From: Tanytarsus gracilentus
Lineage: Eukaryota > Arthropoda > Insecta > Diptera > Chironomidae
Assembly: GCA_038502055.1 (NCBI GenBank)
Contig: JAXRKN010000036.1
Location: 4,712,001 to 4,776,000, forward strand
Length of the DNA stretch: 64,000 nucleotides
Direction of reading: 5' to 3'
Positions within the stretch are counted from its first letter, which is position 1, and each line of letters opens with the position of its first letter. The notes beneath the pieces were generated by a model that saw nothing but the letters and a program-made list of their open reading frames with translations, ran no database searches and was not told the DNA's origin. The translations under genes and the position numbers were made by a program. Below, one piece after another: positions 1 through 13,861 of the stretch.

Positions 1-3000
1 TGTGTGAAGAAGTCAATAAAAATTTATGTTGAATTCTCTTTTCAGGTGTTTATTGGAAAATATTTAATAATAAAGTTATTGTTGAAATATTCAGCGCCAT
101 TTATTGTCTGACTAATTCTGAGAAATTTGTTAAAAAAGGATTATTTAAGATGCTCAACTAGAGTCAACTTAAGAGCCGACTTTAGATATAGACGTGAACA
201 CAAAATTCCTCTTTAAGTATCTCTAAAAATATAAGATATGAGGCCACAGCAGTGGTTAATGATTTAAAATTTATAAACGCGATCAATGGTTTTGATTGCG
301 GCACGAAAAAGAATAGGGAACGACACTCTGGTTGGAAGATTTCAAATAATAAATAAGGAAATTTAAGATTTAATGCCATGATGAGTTAACTTCCCTCTAA
401 TTTTTATGTATTTCGCTGAGACAAAAATCCACTGTATATCAATTGATGGCAGTTATCACGGTCATAAAATTAAGCTCATAAAAATGCGAACATACACAAA
501 AATCGATGCACACAAAAGAGTTTAATTAAGTGATTATTTGCACATTTTTCAGTGAGAGAAAATTTCAGTTTTCATTACCAAGCAGCCGAAATAATTAAGT
601 GCATTAAATCCAATTTTTTTATAAAACTTAAAGCATTTTTTTGATAAACTGCAAAATTTTGATTATGTTGCGCGAGAGAGATTACTTTAATTAAAGTCGT
701 TTTGATGACCGTCTTTTATATCACAAAGTCCACGCTTAATTTTTATTACGCGCGTCTCTTTGCCACTGTCATTATTAGCACTAATTAAATCTTAATTAAA
801 ATTTTCCATTTACTCAACCTCGAATTGCGTCTTATATGCGCATCATCAAGTCCTGCTTTAAATCTTTTTATTACAATTTCTTCTCGCCGTGAGAAAAGGC
901 GATTTCAGAGGACTTTCGATTTAATTATTGATAAAAATAAGCTTAATCATTTTATGAGGATCTCGATGTGGTGAGAGAAGCGCGCGCGTTGACCATGTCG
1001 ATTTTAATCACTGATTTAATTTTTTCACTCCTTAAACTTCATTGAGTCGTGTTTAATCGGATTCAATGGTCTCCACTTGATGCTTTATCTTGACTTTTAT
1101 TGGACATCATTGAGCGATAATATCGTGACTTACAGGTATGAGCTGGCGTAAAGTGATTATCATCAATAATTTTATTTAAATGGTTCTTGGGGAAAGATTT
1201 TTTATGTAATAAATGTGTGAGACCCCAAAGGGATTGAATTTTTAAATAAGTTTATCCAAATTTATTTTTTTCCCTCGTTTATCAATTTTTTTCTTTAATT
1301 GTTTCTCACGACTAGATTTTAAATTCACCTCCAACTCTGTATTCAATAAATTTGCCTTGATTTCAAACTTATTTTATTTAAATCTTTAACCACTGACCCT
1401 TTCAGCGACAAATAAGTCATTCTTGCATTTCAATATTTCACATTACACTTTTTACAAAAGAGAGAAGAACGAAAAATATTTTCTCATGCAAATCCAATGC
1501 GACCGAGTTCCCTCGAAGACACAAAAATGTATATAACTTTTTAAAATAAATTAAATGCAATTGAATGTGTTGCTTATTGTTTTTTGCGCACTCATTTTTT
1601 GAAATTGCAACGAAAGCAGAATCTGAAAAGCAGTGCATGCGGACGGGAAGTTAAGTAGAGTTGCAATGCACTCATTCACATTGTAATATCTTGCATATAT
1701 GAATGAAATATTGCCGGATACTTTCAGGCACGATGTGTCTTTGATTAGAAGCTTGTTGAACCTTTGAACTTGTTTTGGATAAGTTAAAATCGCCTCAAAA
1801 TATTGCATAAAACTCACGATGTCGAGATGCGAATGATGTGCAAGAAAGAGGGGGAAAAAATTTTACCTGACCGATAGCGATGACGATGTCCAGTTCAGTT
1901 TGTTTTAACATCTTCTTTTCAATCTTTTTTTGCCTTGAGAATTGTTTATTAATTTTTTTCGGTGGATTTTATGTGCAATTCTTTTTTGAGGATGTTTACA
2001 TTAAAATGTAAGATTATGGTTTAGTTTTTAAAGCTGAAAATTAAAAATATTTAACGAAAATATAAGCTTTAACCGTTATTTGACAGTCAAAATAAAATGC
2101 ATGCCTTAATTAACCCAAAAAAAAGTTGATAAATGATTAACGACAGCAAATAAAGTTATTTTAAAGTAATAATTCTGATCACCTATAGCGAGCACACCAG
2201 TCAAACACTAAAATTTCCATTTTTCATACCATGGTATACCATTGTAACTTCGCAGCAGCTAAAAGGAAAAAATTTATTTCTAGAAATTGGATTTTTATGG
2301 CCATCCATTCGGAACGCTTTGATATTTTTTTGTGTGATTTGCTCTAATTTTTCTTGAAAGAAGGTAAAATTCTGCTAACTTTAATTCCATAATTAATAAA
2401 TTATATTTAATTGACCAGCCTCTTCTATTTGTTTTTGCTTTCATCCCTCTGACGCAAAAATAACCTGTTAAAAATGTTGCGGTCAGCAACGTGCATCATG
2501 TCAAATTTTTTCGGGGCGTGTGAGAAATTTTGATGCCTTAATTTGTTGGTTTTTCTTGTTTAGTGTCTGCAATTCTGTTTTTAGGATTTTTTCTGTGGCA
2601 AATAAGACACTTAATAGAGGATGACTCTAAAATGATTGATATGGAACCGCTCATTTCTTAGAATTTAATTTTTGAGGCAGTCCAAAAACTGGAAATTTTT
2701 TTGTTACGTTGTTCATGAACACAACATTTTATTATCATTTGCACTTAAAATTTAATTAATTCACATTAATATTTCCCCACGGAGTAATTTGGAGACACAC
2801 GGCACGCGTTTTTAATTTCTTAATTATAAGCATCAAAAATTTATATTTTTCGAGAAATGTGCAACCAAAATCCCGATTTGATATCATCATAAAATTCATT
2901 ATCAGCGAAAAGAATTTCAAGCATAATTTTAAGAAAGAAATTTTCCGGTTCTTTCTCTTTCGGCGATGCACCGCAGTGCAATAAAATAATTGACTTGCAC

Positions 3001-3781
3001 ATTGGTGGGCGGAATCAGCTTCTTGAATTTTGTTGCACACACGCCGAAGAAAATAATTAGCATAAATACATGCAGTGTTCAGTAAAATTGCACATTTATG
3101 ATTACTGAATTTTAAAGATTAAATACACGTTGCCATGCGATCATAAATAACCTGGTCAGTGCCACTATGTGTACGACAATTGGCAGCATAAACACCTTGA
3201 TACCCACATTTCTTTGCACTTATTCCTCTTTTCGCCGTCAAGGTGCACACTCTTAAAATGCACCCGGTTGTTGTCATCGACGACACTGTTGATCATTTAA
3301 CTCATTTTAGTTTGATGAGTAAGTACATATGGCATTAAAATATTTAACGGGACATTCTAGGTTGCTGCTTATCATGGTCATGTTGTAATTGATCACCTTT
3401 TACTCAACAGAATGTTACATTAAAATGTGTTGTAGCTCATTATCATGATAATATTTTTAATATAAGCTCTTTTTCGGAAAATCAAAAGATTAGGTCGTTA
3501 TTTAAATACAAGGGAGCAGCAGGAAGTATTTTTAAGTTCAGCAGTTTAAATATTTAAAAATATATCGCGAGAAATTTTTAATAAACCGAAATTTATTTCA
3601 TGATGAAAAACACCGAAAAATCTCTTTTACTTTGTGATTTATTTTAATAACTATATTCAACACATAACGACGACGTTATCATTTCTGCATTCTCTTCAAA
3701 ATTCACTGAACCTGTGTTTTATCAGCAGTGCTGTAAAAAATGAATCATTACATCTCACAACAATGTTGCAACTTTTATATA
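1..3781. other. AT-rich non-coding region, no gene recognised
   Basis: Both strands are dominated by A/T runs and short open frames with no protein character. I see no exon with good splice sites and no RNA gene. It may be intergenic or a long intron of a gene outside the window. Confidence 0.5.
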
Positions 3782-4864
3782 AAAAAATGTTTCAAAACCC
3801 ACACGTGGGTGTTGCCGTGTAACCCACTTGTAACTATCGTATTGAATCTAAGGAAATTAATTATGTGGATTTTTTATTTTTAGAGTTTTTTAGAAATATT
3901 TTAAAAATTTAGAAGATTTTATTTAAGTTTTTTTATTTTAGTCTACCATTTTAATTTTTTGAGTGATTTTGGGGTTTTTGCAATTTGGGTCTTTTGGAGC
4001 CATTTTGGAGAAGTCTGAGAGTTGGGATTTTGGAAGTTGGGCCATTTTGAGGTCTGGGATGGAAGTCTAGAGTCTTTGGAGAAGTTGGAGAGCCATTTAT
4101 AGAGGAATTAACATCCAGCTGAGGAACCAAATCCAGGGAGGAAAAATCATGAGGAACCAAATCATAAACAACATCCAGTGGGACAACATACGGAGGAACC
4201 AACATCATGAGAAAAATAGGAGAAAACATCCTGGCATCCAGCTGAGGAACCAACATCCAGTGGAGGAACCAAATCAGTGAACCAACATCAGGGAGGAACC
4301 AACATCCAGCGGAGGAACCAACATCAGCTTAGGAACCAACATCCAGCGGAGGAACCAACATCCAGCTGAGGAACCAACATCCAGTGAGAACCAACATCCA
4401 GCGGAGGAACCAACATCCAGTGGAGGAACCAACATCCAGCGGAGGAACCAATACTCAGCTGAGGAACCAACATCCAGCTGAGGAACCAACATCCAGCTGA
4501 GGAACCGACATCCAGCGTTGGAACCAATATTCAGCTGAGGAACCAACTTCCAGAGAAAGAACCAACATCCAGCTGAAGAACCAAGATCGGTTCTGATGAC
4601 ATCGCTTAAATTTTTCTGCAAGACTTAAAAATTACTTAATTTTATTGCACGCAACACCCCCATATTTATAGTTTTTGTTTTTATATTTATGTGGGATGGA
4701 TTTTTGATTTGGGCAAAACTAGAGTCTATAAGCTATCATTTGGCGAAAACCCGAAATCTCTAGCTGTCCCAGGGGCCTCGGAATTTCAGGAACGGACGGA
4801 CGGACGGACGGACGGAAAGCAGGGCATATAAGTGTTACACCACTTCGTGGGTTACACTAAAAAT
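3782..4864 (+). mobile_element. Minisatellite-bearing non-autonomous element, copy 1
   Basis: The left end (about 3782-3836) holds TGTTTCAAAACCCACACGTG followed by GTGTAACCCAC. The right end (about 4826-4862) holds GTGTTACACCAC, TTC, GTGGGTTACAC. The outer words GTGTAACCCAC and GTGGGTTACAC form an 11-bp inverted repeat. The same ends recur at 51506-52659 and, inverted, at 61442-62485, which defines the family. The interior holds a 19-bp minisatellite, a stretch beginning TTTGGCGAAAAC that is also shared by the other copies, and a GGAC tetranucleotide run near 4793-4815. No transposase frame is present. Exact borders are uncertain because both edges lie in A-runs; an AAAAATG word at each side could be the target duplication. 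Confidence 0.85.
4098..4590 (+). repeat. 19-bp minisatellite inside element copy 1
   Basis: Tandem units of about GAGGAACCAACATCCAGCT, period 19 bp, most regular from about 4236 to 4586, with single-base variants and some shortened units. Because 19 is not a multiple of three, a reading frame runs through all three phases and shows a 19-residue protein period on the minus strand. I regard those long frames as by-products. This unit is not seen in the two other copies of the element. Confidence 0.85.
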
Positions 4865-7800
4865 GAAATAAGATAACTCAACACACAGAGTTTGATGGAG
4901 AATAAAATATGAAAGGTGGCGAGCGTGTGAATAATGAGAGATGCTAAAAACTGAGCGAGTTTCATAAAATGATCATAAATTAGTTGACATGAAATAATGA
5001 AGCTATCGCATTGAGGTATTTATCATATCGTTTGATTTATTAGATTACTTAAAAAATTAAATCAGAAATTTTGGATTCTTTGCATCAAAAATCTTTATGA
5101 ATATTTTAATAATTAAAAATTCCGTATCATCTAACAATATCACCGATAAATACTTACAACTTTTTTCTCCATCATTCAAGTGTGGCACGCTCTCCAAGGT
5201 GAACAATTTTACCGTAGGTTCTGTGTATGAAGGTGGCAGGTGTATTTTCACTTCTTAGTGGCCCTCGAAAAAAGTTTGTATCTGTATCAGAAATAACGAA
5301 TGTAAGTGGAGAAGAAGCGCTCCATTGAAGTGCGACTTTATGTACTCAAAATATACGGCGTGGACGGTGGCGCGCAGTGACACGAGTCAATAAAAGAATT
5401 GATATATATTGATTTTCATCTATTAAAATTTTCACTAGCTTATTCGCTCATTAAGCACGTGTTCGGGATGATAAAACAGTAAACTAGAGCTGAAAACTTT
5501 TCTGGAAGCAAAAGCACCTGCTTCTAATTAACAATTAATCTGCGTGCTGTGTTTGTTTCTCTCTCATCGGAAAGAAGCGACATAGTTTTGTGAGAGGTTG
5601 AATTAAATGCCACTCAAAGATAGAAATCGAAAAAATATTTTGCGATGATTAATTAATGAGCCCTTTGTCGTTTAAAAAGGGCCATGATGGATAAAAAATT
5701 ACCTCGATGTTAAGCGAAAATTTCAGGAGCTTGCTTTGAAATAGAAACGAAAGAGGTAATTTGCGTGGTCTAAAAAATGGGAGGTTTCAAGTTCTTATTT
5801 TGCAGCAGCTTGATCTGAAGAATAAAATTTTTAATTAATTAAAGATCTATAAAGCATTCAAAAATTATCATTGTTCATCTAAATTTTAACTTTTTCTCTG
5901 CGTTTCCTTGAGTTCAGAGTCTTTTCAGCGGCTGGAAAATTTTTAAACATCTTTAAAACATTCTTGCAGAGTAAATAATTTTCAAATTATACTCGCATAA
6001 TTTTCTAACATTTTATCATCGTCGCATGAGTCGATAAATTTTTACATTATCACTTCATCATTTGAAAATTACCGTCAATCAGCGACAATGTTGCAGATTT
6101 GTGTGTCTTTCTCATCATCTTTGACGATTGATATTATCGCATTTAAATAAGGAGTGTGTAACTGTGGTAGGTAAAAAAACAGACGTTAAGCAGAAAATTT
6201 AATAATTTAAATTGCAGCATTTTTTTATTGCAATCGCTAATTGCCTCTAAGGGCATACATGTATACTTATTTAGCGAGACCACACAGAATGTGAGAACTT
6301 TTTTGACAAATCTCCTCGCACTTAAAAATAATTCCTACGCGCCTTCTCTCACTTTTGAATGCACATAAAAGAAGACTGAAAATGATAAATGAACAAAGCG
6401 ATGCTGAAAATTCGATTTTCATAACAATACTCGAGCTCTCATTTATCAGCGGAAACGATCGGTGGAGAAATTAAACGATATAAATGAGCTGATTATGAAA
6501 GGGTCTAAATTTCAAGTGAGAAAATAAAACACACGAATCGATAACAAATTGGATTGCAATAAATAATTATTAAAAAATGTTTTTCCTGTTTGTAATATTT
6601 GTTCAAGGGTGCGAAGTAAAAAATCAATATCGATTTATCAAACATTCGAAATCTTTTATTCTCTTTTGTGTTACTTAAATTAAAAATTCGATATTGTTTT
6701 GGATAAAAATCTTTTTTATAGACTCAACGCCGAGTTTAATCCTAATTTTTTCATATAAGATTTTTAGTCAAAACTTTATGAGTTTCGAATTTATTTTTTT
6801 AATATTATTATATTTTTTAAAATTTAACTTTGATATTTTATCATGGCATGATGATAATTTTAAACCATTTAGATCAAATTTGTTACTAATTTGTATTAAA
6901 TAACACACTTCTGGTCAATTTATTAAAATCAATTTATGATATCGTGAGTAATTATGAATCACTCACTCGAAAAAAAAACTAAAAAAGCATACATTCATCG
7001 TTAACATCTGCGCTTCATCTCTCTGTTTTTCTTTAACTAAAATATTGAATTTCTGCTGCCATTTACCTGGCAATTTTCTATGACGATTCTACACTCGCTG
7101 CATACAAGAAGAATAGAATGAAACAAAGTGCAAAATGAATGCATTGGCACGGGTCTTGTGGATCGAGTTTCAAGTTTTTGCCGATAAAAGTTGCTACACA
7201 TTGAAACTTCTGAAGATTTCTGATAATATTGACAATGATGTTCAAGTGCGATAAATGCGATCGAGTTGGTAGAAAGGGGTTTCTTTCGAATCCTTTTTCC
7301 GGTGAATGGCAGAAGCAAATATTTGCCAAACATATGTGACATCCTTTTTTTGGGTGCTTCTAATATTTCAAACACGACATTCAAAGAAAAAACAATTAAG
7401 ATTGAAGATTTTTTGAGAAAGAACAAATTTTAATCTCATTAATATGAGATTTTGCTTTTCTTTGAAGGATTAAATTTGTTTTCAATGTATCTGAAATGCT
7501 TTTTAAGAGTCCACATTGATATTTTAATGAGCTGAAAATTTTACAGTTTTAACCATCACATATTTCACTCCATTAAAAGTTTTTGTTGAAATCATTAATT
7601 TGAAAAATAATTTACAACCTTGCAATTGAATGCGATTTTAATATGGCAAATGATGGCATTAATGAAATTACTTTTACTACCACTCACCCCCCATTGGTAT
7701 ATCGTGGTGTGAGCCTTTGGCGAAATTTCATGCTGTTAGTTTTAAACAGACAATTTTGTAACGATTTTTATTCATGTTCATCTGACCATTTCCTCACATT

Positions 7801-10800
7801 CGATGCACCCACACTTCCTAAAAATTTTGCCACAATAGATTGTGAACTATGAAATTGATATTTTCCAAATATTTTCGGCAGCAAGCGCTCGCATTCTATA
7901 CAAAGTCAATTAACTATGCAAAATTCATCGGAAATGAGGTTTGTTATCTGTTCTTCTCTTTCATGACCGCTGGCTATTATTCTACCTCATCATTGATGTA
8001 TATTGCATCACATGGTTCCATATGCACACAATGATTTTCTTTTTAAACTAATTTTATGTAATATATTCTTGCTGATTTTTAACAAATGAAATTCATCGGA
8101 AGACAATAAGGCGCTTCTTCTAATCTGTCGTGGTAATTTATTGTCTCCTTTGTGCATTCAAAAGTTTTATTTAAAAAAACTCAAAAATGCAACACAGATG
8201 GGTGCAAAAATTATTTTTAGGCAAGGTGAGGTCAGTGAACATTATATTTAAAAGAAACTTAAAGTCAAAAAATTTCAATAAAGAAAAGATTATAAAATTT
8301 TGTTCAGTGTCCGTCCCTAGATATTGCAGTATCTAAAAAATTTTGCACTCATCCGTAGACACAAAATTTGGGTCTTGTACAATTTTAAATAACCTTAAAA
8401 TAGGCAACTAATGAGATGCAATAAAATGTTCCATTGTTAACACTTGAAAGAAAAACATGAACTCAGCATGTGCCAAAGGCACAAAATATTTTTTCCTCTC
8501 TGGCGCATTTTTCCTTTGCTTACCGTTTTTGCATTATTCATAGTGGCTCAAGCTGTTCCTGAGCTCATAGAAATTCTTCAGCAAGAGTCCTTTCGCACCT
8601 CTTTGTCTCATCTGGTGATGGACAGCAAAAATCCTTTTATTTGTTTTCGAGAACATAAATTACTGTGCACTTTTTGTTGTTTCAACAATGAGCGAGGCGT
8701 GAAAATTCAAAGTCGCAAAATATATTTGCAAAATAAAATGCTTTTCAGGTGTAAATGTCGGTAGAAAAATAAAGAGGAGCCAATGCCTTATGATTAGTAG
8801 CAGACACAAGACTTGGTGCCAAATAAAAACCCTCGACAGTCACATTTCCTTATTTGATTTTCAATTTATCATGCTTAAGACACTCGAGCCACTCTCAAAT
8901 TATCGAGAACTTCCTCAAGATCTGAAAAACTATTAATTTTTCGCAAATAGCCTCAATTCATTAATCACGCATGAAAAATAGACACAAATGCTCAAAAATT
9001 GCTACATTTGAGTATTTGCAGGGCAAAAACAATAATTAAAAGAGAATTCTTCTTAATAATAGAGAATGTATATGCAATTCTGAAACTCCTTTGAAGAGAA
9101 GGTCATTAAAATGCATTTAAAGGACTTTGCAACAAAAGAGTCTCTCAAGTACATCGATTTGTGTGCCTTTGTGTCCTCTTTTGTGCTAAATTCTCAAGTG
9201 TTTTTTCGGTGGTTTTAAAAAGACATTTTTTTTTTCAAAAGAAGAAATGTCTCATGGGGCTTATTAAGAATTTTAGTTTTCTTAAGACTTTTAATTGCAT
9301 AAAAAAATATTTTTGAAATCATTTGATGAAAAAGGATTTCATGAATTTATTATTTTTCAAATTCTTCAAATTCACACCGAAAAATATTTTCTGTAACTTT
9401 TTACCTGATCGATATTTTTTTGATGTGTATTTGTTCCCTTTTTCTTCAATCACCACGAAAAAATTTATTAGATCCATTCCACACACCAATTAAGAATGAT
9501 GTGCATTATTTCCTCAAGAAATTTAAACTCTCGAAGATTTTCAGACACATTAAGAAATGGCATCATCCTCTTTAATCTCACATGAAATTCCATTCATCAA
9601 AAAGTGTTTGCGTATTTTTATTCGATGCATCTGAGACTGCAGTGGCTGGTAAATTACATAATTGAAGGCTCCTTTTCGTGATTGCAATTAACCTATGGGT
9701 TCTCCGTTGAATGAATTCTTCATCAATCTTTTATTATGTGAGAAAAATTGTTGTTCAAATCGACTTGAGCTCATTATCTTATTTTCACAATTTTCGGGTG
9801 CATCGCAGTTTTTTCTGTGGACTCTTTGAAATTATTAATGCAGAAAATTAAATTCTTCCATGTGAGTCACACGCAACTTTGGTTCTAATTTATTAATCGT
9901 GTTTTTACATAATCTAATCGTAATTTTGCCTTTCAATATATGCATTGCGTGTTTCTATTCATATCACGAATGCTTCAACACCAAAAGAGATTTTTGATGG
10001 CAAAATAAAGTGTTAAAAGTGGCGATTAATTTGAATAATTTCTAAACGCAATTGATTGATGTGCATTGAAAAGTCTTGTTAGCAAATTGCCGTCTCAAAG
10101 TCAGCTCATTTAATTGAGACTGGCGGCATGGATCAAGAAAGACCCGAAAAAAATTTTACTTCGTCATCATCAACCATAAAAATAATGATAAAAGTAGCAC
10201 ATCTATGCCAATCATCGTAACTCCTTCGGATCATTAGGCGAATAACAATCAAAACTCATTAGGGCACACGGCTCTCAATTAAATTGCCGTTTTTCTATTT
10301 TATTATACCGATGGCAGAAAGTGTGTGCATCGAAAATCACACAAAGCGATTCTCTCGAATGATCCCTCCGAATTATTATAATCATCGACTATATGAATGA
10401 ATGCACCAATTTTGACCGACACTCACACACTCTTTCGAGGCTTGAAAATGATATCGCGCGCGCAAAAGTGTTATTAAATTCATTAATCTTTTGAGATACT
10501 TCCATAAGCCTTGCATAAAGGGATCAAACAAAATTTCTGAATTGATATCTTTTAGCGTCAGAGTGAAGAGAGAGAGAGAGGAAGAAACCTAATCATTACC
10601 TGAAATTGGCTTCGTTAAGCCACTGTGGAAATACTATTAAATTTTATATTTTTATATAAAACAAATTTTGTCTGGATATCCTCCATATCTAATCATCGGC
10701 TATCATAAATGAAAAATTGCAAATGGGAATAATTTACATGAAATTAGCGGTTTCTATTTGTTTTTCGATGTGCGATAACGCAACACGTTTTTGCATCTTC

Positions 10801-13227
10801 CTTTCTATCCATTCATCTGAGTTTCTTGTTTTCTTTTAGTTCGCATGCGCGTAGAATTATGATTTTTTAATAAATTATTTATTAATTTTTACTGACTAGA
10901 TAAATTTTAAGTTTTGTAATTAATAAAAATTTTAAGTTTTTGAACACTTTTATATTTAATTTTTTACTCATAATTTTAGATTTCAAAACTTAAAATTATG
11001 CCCACCTCCATAAAACTATGTATTGCAAAAAAAGCATGGTGAGAAACACTCATCGATAATAATATGTTTGTTTAACTTTGTTTTTTTGAGTAAGGTTCAG
11101 TCAGTCTGTGAAGTTAGAACCATTGATGCACATCTGCAAAATTCTTAAAACTGTGTATTAAAAATTTTTCATCATCCTATGCATAATTTTAATCGAGTTT
11201 AAATGATTCGTTTATGGGCTGCAAATTGACTGAATTTTTATTTCTCAAGCATCTTAACGAACACTGAAAATTTAAAAGAAATAATGCAACTGGAGTGAAT
11301 CTATAGCGACTTTAAAATAAATACGGTGGTTTAATTTAAAAAAATCAATTTTCTGTAAAAAATTTATTATAAAATCATTTAAAAAAATTTAATTAACGAT
11401 AAAATTTTAAATTATAATATTTTAACTTTTTTTAAATTAATAATATCGTTTAGAAAATAAGCGAAAAAAAAATTACCACACGGTTGTTGCACTCTAATTT
11501 AATTAATGATACCAAAAGTATCTAATTATTTTTTATAATTTATTGACACCTGACAATAAGTGTTCAATTTATGAAAAAACTATGATTAAATTTTTCTAAG
11601 TAAATTCGTAAAATAAAACGTGCAATATTGCACTTCATGCAAATTATGAATAAATAAATAGCTGTTAAGCGAACCTTTAACGCATTTTTGTGGATTGGCA
11701 TTTTGGCTGAATTCAATGGTTAACCACCAGTGTCAATTCAATCGATTATGAACTTTTGAGGTCTTTACAATTAAAAATCAATTGGCCCTCATTGAGTTCA
11801 CTTCGTGATTTACCGGCTTTTTAATATTTGATTAATATCAAAATTAAAGCAAAACGTGACGCGCTAATTGTTTAACAAGGTGTTAATTAAATTTAATCGA
11901 TGGAAAATGCATTTTTGCGCAAATCATCTTTATTGCCTAAATTATTTTTGACATCGAACAAATGTTTACTTAACGCTTCGATGGTTAGCGCAGTATTAAT
12001 TCCTTATTCTTATTTGTCAACATTTATTGGTTTGAAATTTGAGTGGAGAATGCAATGCAGTTTCTAATAACACATTAAATCGTGCCATAAATATCATTTT
12101 GCACTCCGCAATGCATTATCAAGAGTTGTTTCCTCGCCTATTTCATAAGCGCAGCAAAAATAAAATAGAAAAAAAAATATGAAGAAAACTGACGATGACT
12201 TGCACTTTTTAATGCAAGCATGAATGCAGTCTTGTGGGATAAAAATATGGAGCATTAAACTATTGAATATTTATTTTTTTTCCATATGGACAAAAATCAC
12301 CACACACGGCTTAATTTCAATATCATAGCCAGTTCATTTACAAACCCATTTAGCTGTCTGATCAACAAGTGTGTTTGACCACAACAAAAACCGTTTTTTC
12401 TCTCGATATCTTAATGCACTTCACTCACAGGGGAAACGAAAGAATTCGCAATAATTAATTATATGATCTTGAAAATGTCGAATATCAGAATGAAAGTTGC
12501 AAAATTAATTGCCGCAAAACATGATCGTTCTTAATGTTTTTGCAAGAGACTTAGGTTTGAAATGATACCAGATGATGAAATTAATATGTGATTTTATTTG
12601 CACACAGTTGTTTAATACCCCACACATAGAGGTGGTAGCAATCATATGTCAGGTTGAATTAACATAATAAAATTCATCATGTGGAAAAAGTTAATTTCTC
12701 ATCGTGAAGTAATTTAAGGAATTTTTAAGTTATAACAGTTGAAAAAAATGCATAATGTCTTAATTAGGTGCGAAAACTTGTTAAAAAAATTTAATCGTAA
12801 AGTACGCAAGGTTTCAACCATCAACAAGAGATTTTTGTATAATTTTATAAAATCGTAGTGTATTATTAAAAGCACGTGCTTCAATTTTTTATTGTACGCT
12901 ATTAATTCTTATATAGATGTAAAACACTCAATTTTTGAATTAAAAATATATTGAAAAAATCCTATTAAAAATCACCTCTTACAGTTCCTGCACATGACAT
13001 GATCATTATCGTTAGCGAATATGAGAATGACTATAAGGATAGAGCATAAAAGAATAAAAGAAATCAAGTCGTAAGCAGGAATGGTTTGTAAATTCAATCA
13101 CTTTTTATGAAATACATGAGTGGTTCATTTTTTCACATTAGGACACCTAGAACTCGAAAGCTACAAAAAGTGAAAGTTTTAATTACTTTTTAATGTTCAA
13201 ATGATTTTTAAATATATCTAATGCTGT
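4865..13227. other. AT-rich non-coding region upstream of yellow
   Basis: About 8 kb with no recognisable conserved coding exon apart from the weak peptide candidate at 8468-8764. It contains simple-sequence patches, for example GA near 10568. It probably holds distal regulatory DNA for yellow or intergenic sequence, but no binding-site cluster can be assigned by eye. Confidence 0.45.
8468..8764 (+). CDS. Candidate small secreted cysteine-containing protein (98 aa)
   Basis: This is an open frame of 98 codons from an ATG, not recognised as any family. The first 29 or so residues look like a signal peptide: basic residues, a hydrophobic run (LLTVFALFIV), then AQA followed by a Val-Pro start to the mature part. 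The mature part has six cysteines, all in its second half, including an adjacent pair and a terminal C-x-C next to the stop. An AATAAA word follows the stop within about ten bases. Against it: no intron, no nearby promoter that I can point to, and a TTTTCAGGT acceptor-like word near the end that could mean the frame is broken by splicing. It may be a chance frame. Confidence 0.25.
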   Translation: MCQRHKIFFPLWRIFPLLTVFALFIVAQAVPELIEILQQESFRTSLSHLVMDSKNPFICFREHKLLCTFCCFNNERGVKIQSRKIYLQNKMLFRCKCR

Positions 13228-13318
13228 ACAGTTAAATATCTAGAATTTTCGATTAAACTTAGCGTTTTCTTCAGCATAGTTATTAATTAATTAACTTAGA
13301 ATTAAGATATTTAACTGT
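13228..13318. repeat. 14-bp perfect inverted repeat upstream of yellow
   Basis: ACAGTTAAATATCT at 13228-13241 is matched by its exact reverse complement at 13305-13318, with a 63-base spacer. It lies about 490 bases upstream of the predicted yellow start site. It could be a remnant of a small MITE or a hairpin; nothing decides between them. Confidence 0.5.
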
Positions 13319-13774
13319 TCTCTGACAGTTTTTACAAAACAATCCCAAGGGCAAGTACATGCCGGCAATAATCAGAGAGACATTCCTTAAAAAAAATCGA
13401 AGTCATTTATTTTAATAAATCTTTAAGTGAAAATGTCCGTCAGAATCACTTCGATAATATCTTATTTCGAGGCGTGAATTAAAAATTAATGAAATGATAA
13501 AATATGTAAATTTAAAAAGAGTTTTATAAACGTCCCAGAAGTATTTAAATGACAATGTGCAGAAAGATCTCCGAAAAGCGCATAGCGTGCAAGGTCATAC
13601 AGATAATAATGAAAAGCTGTGACACTACTTCCAGTTTTATTTTTTACTTGCACCGCATGTCACGAGCAAAAGAATAATTTACTTGCTTTTCTCCCATCGT
13701 CATCGCGGATTTTTGTCGGCATGCGTACTACCACAAATTGCTCTGCAACGAAGAGTGGGAGTGCTTGAGTTAAA

Positions 13775-13812
13775 TATAAAACTGGTGCAGTGTGAAAAAG
13801 CTAATAGTCAGT
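13775..13812 (+). promoter_or_regulatory. y: TATA box and Initiator of yellow
   Basis: TATAAA at 13775-13780 is followed by TCAGT at 13808-13812, matching the arthropod Initiator consensus TCAGTY. The spacing from the first T of TATA to the Inr A (13810) is 35 bases, slightly longer than the usual 30-31. It gives a 5' leader of about 52 bases before the ATG at 13862. Confidence 0.6.
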
Positions 13813-13861
13813 CGTGAATTTTCAAACAAAAAATACGTGTTGGTTCTCAAAAAAATAAAAA

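Noticed and set aside
5057..5251. Minus-strand exon candidate before a strong GTAAGTATT donor near 5152
   Set aside because: There is no convincing acceptor, two frames have stops, the third has no recognised similarity, and no partner exon was found.
7037..7426. 129-codon minus-strand frame
   Set aside because: The start lacks context, the composition is not protein-like, another frame overlaps it, and there is no family resemblance.
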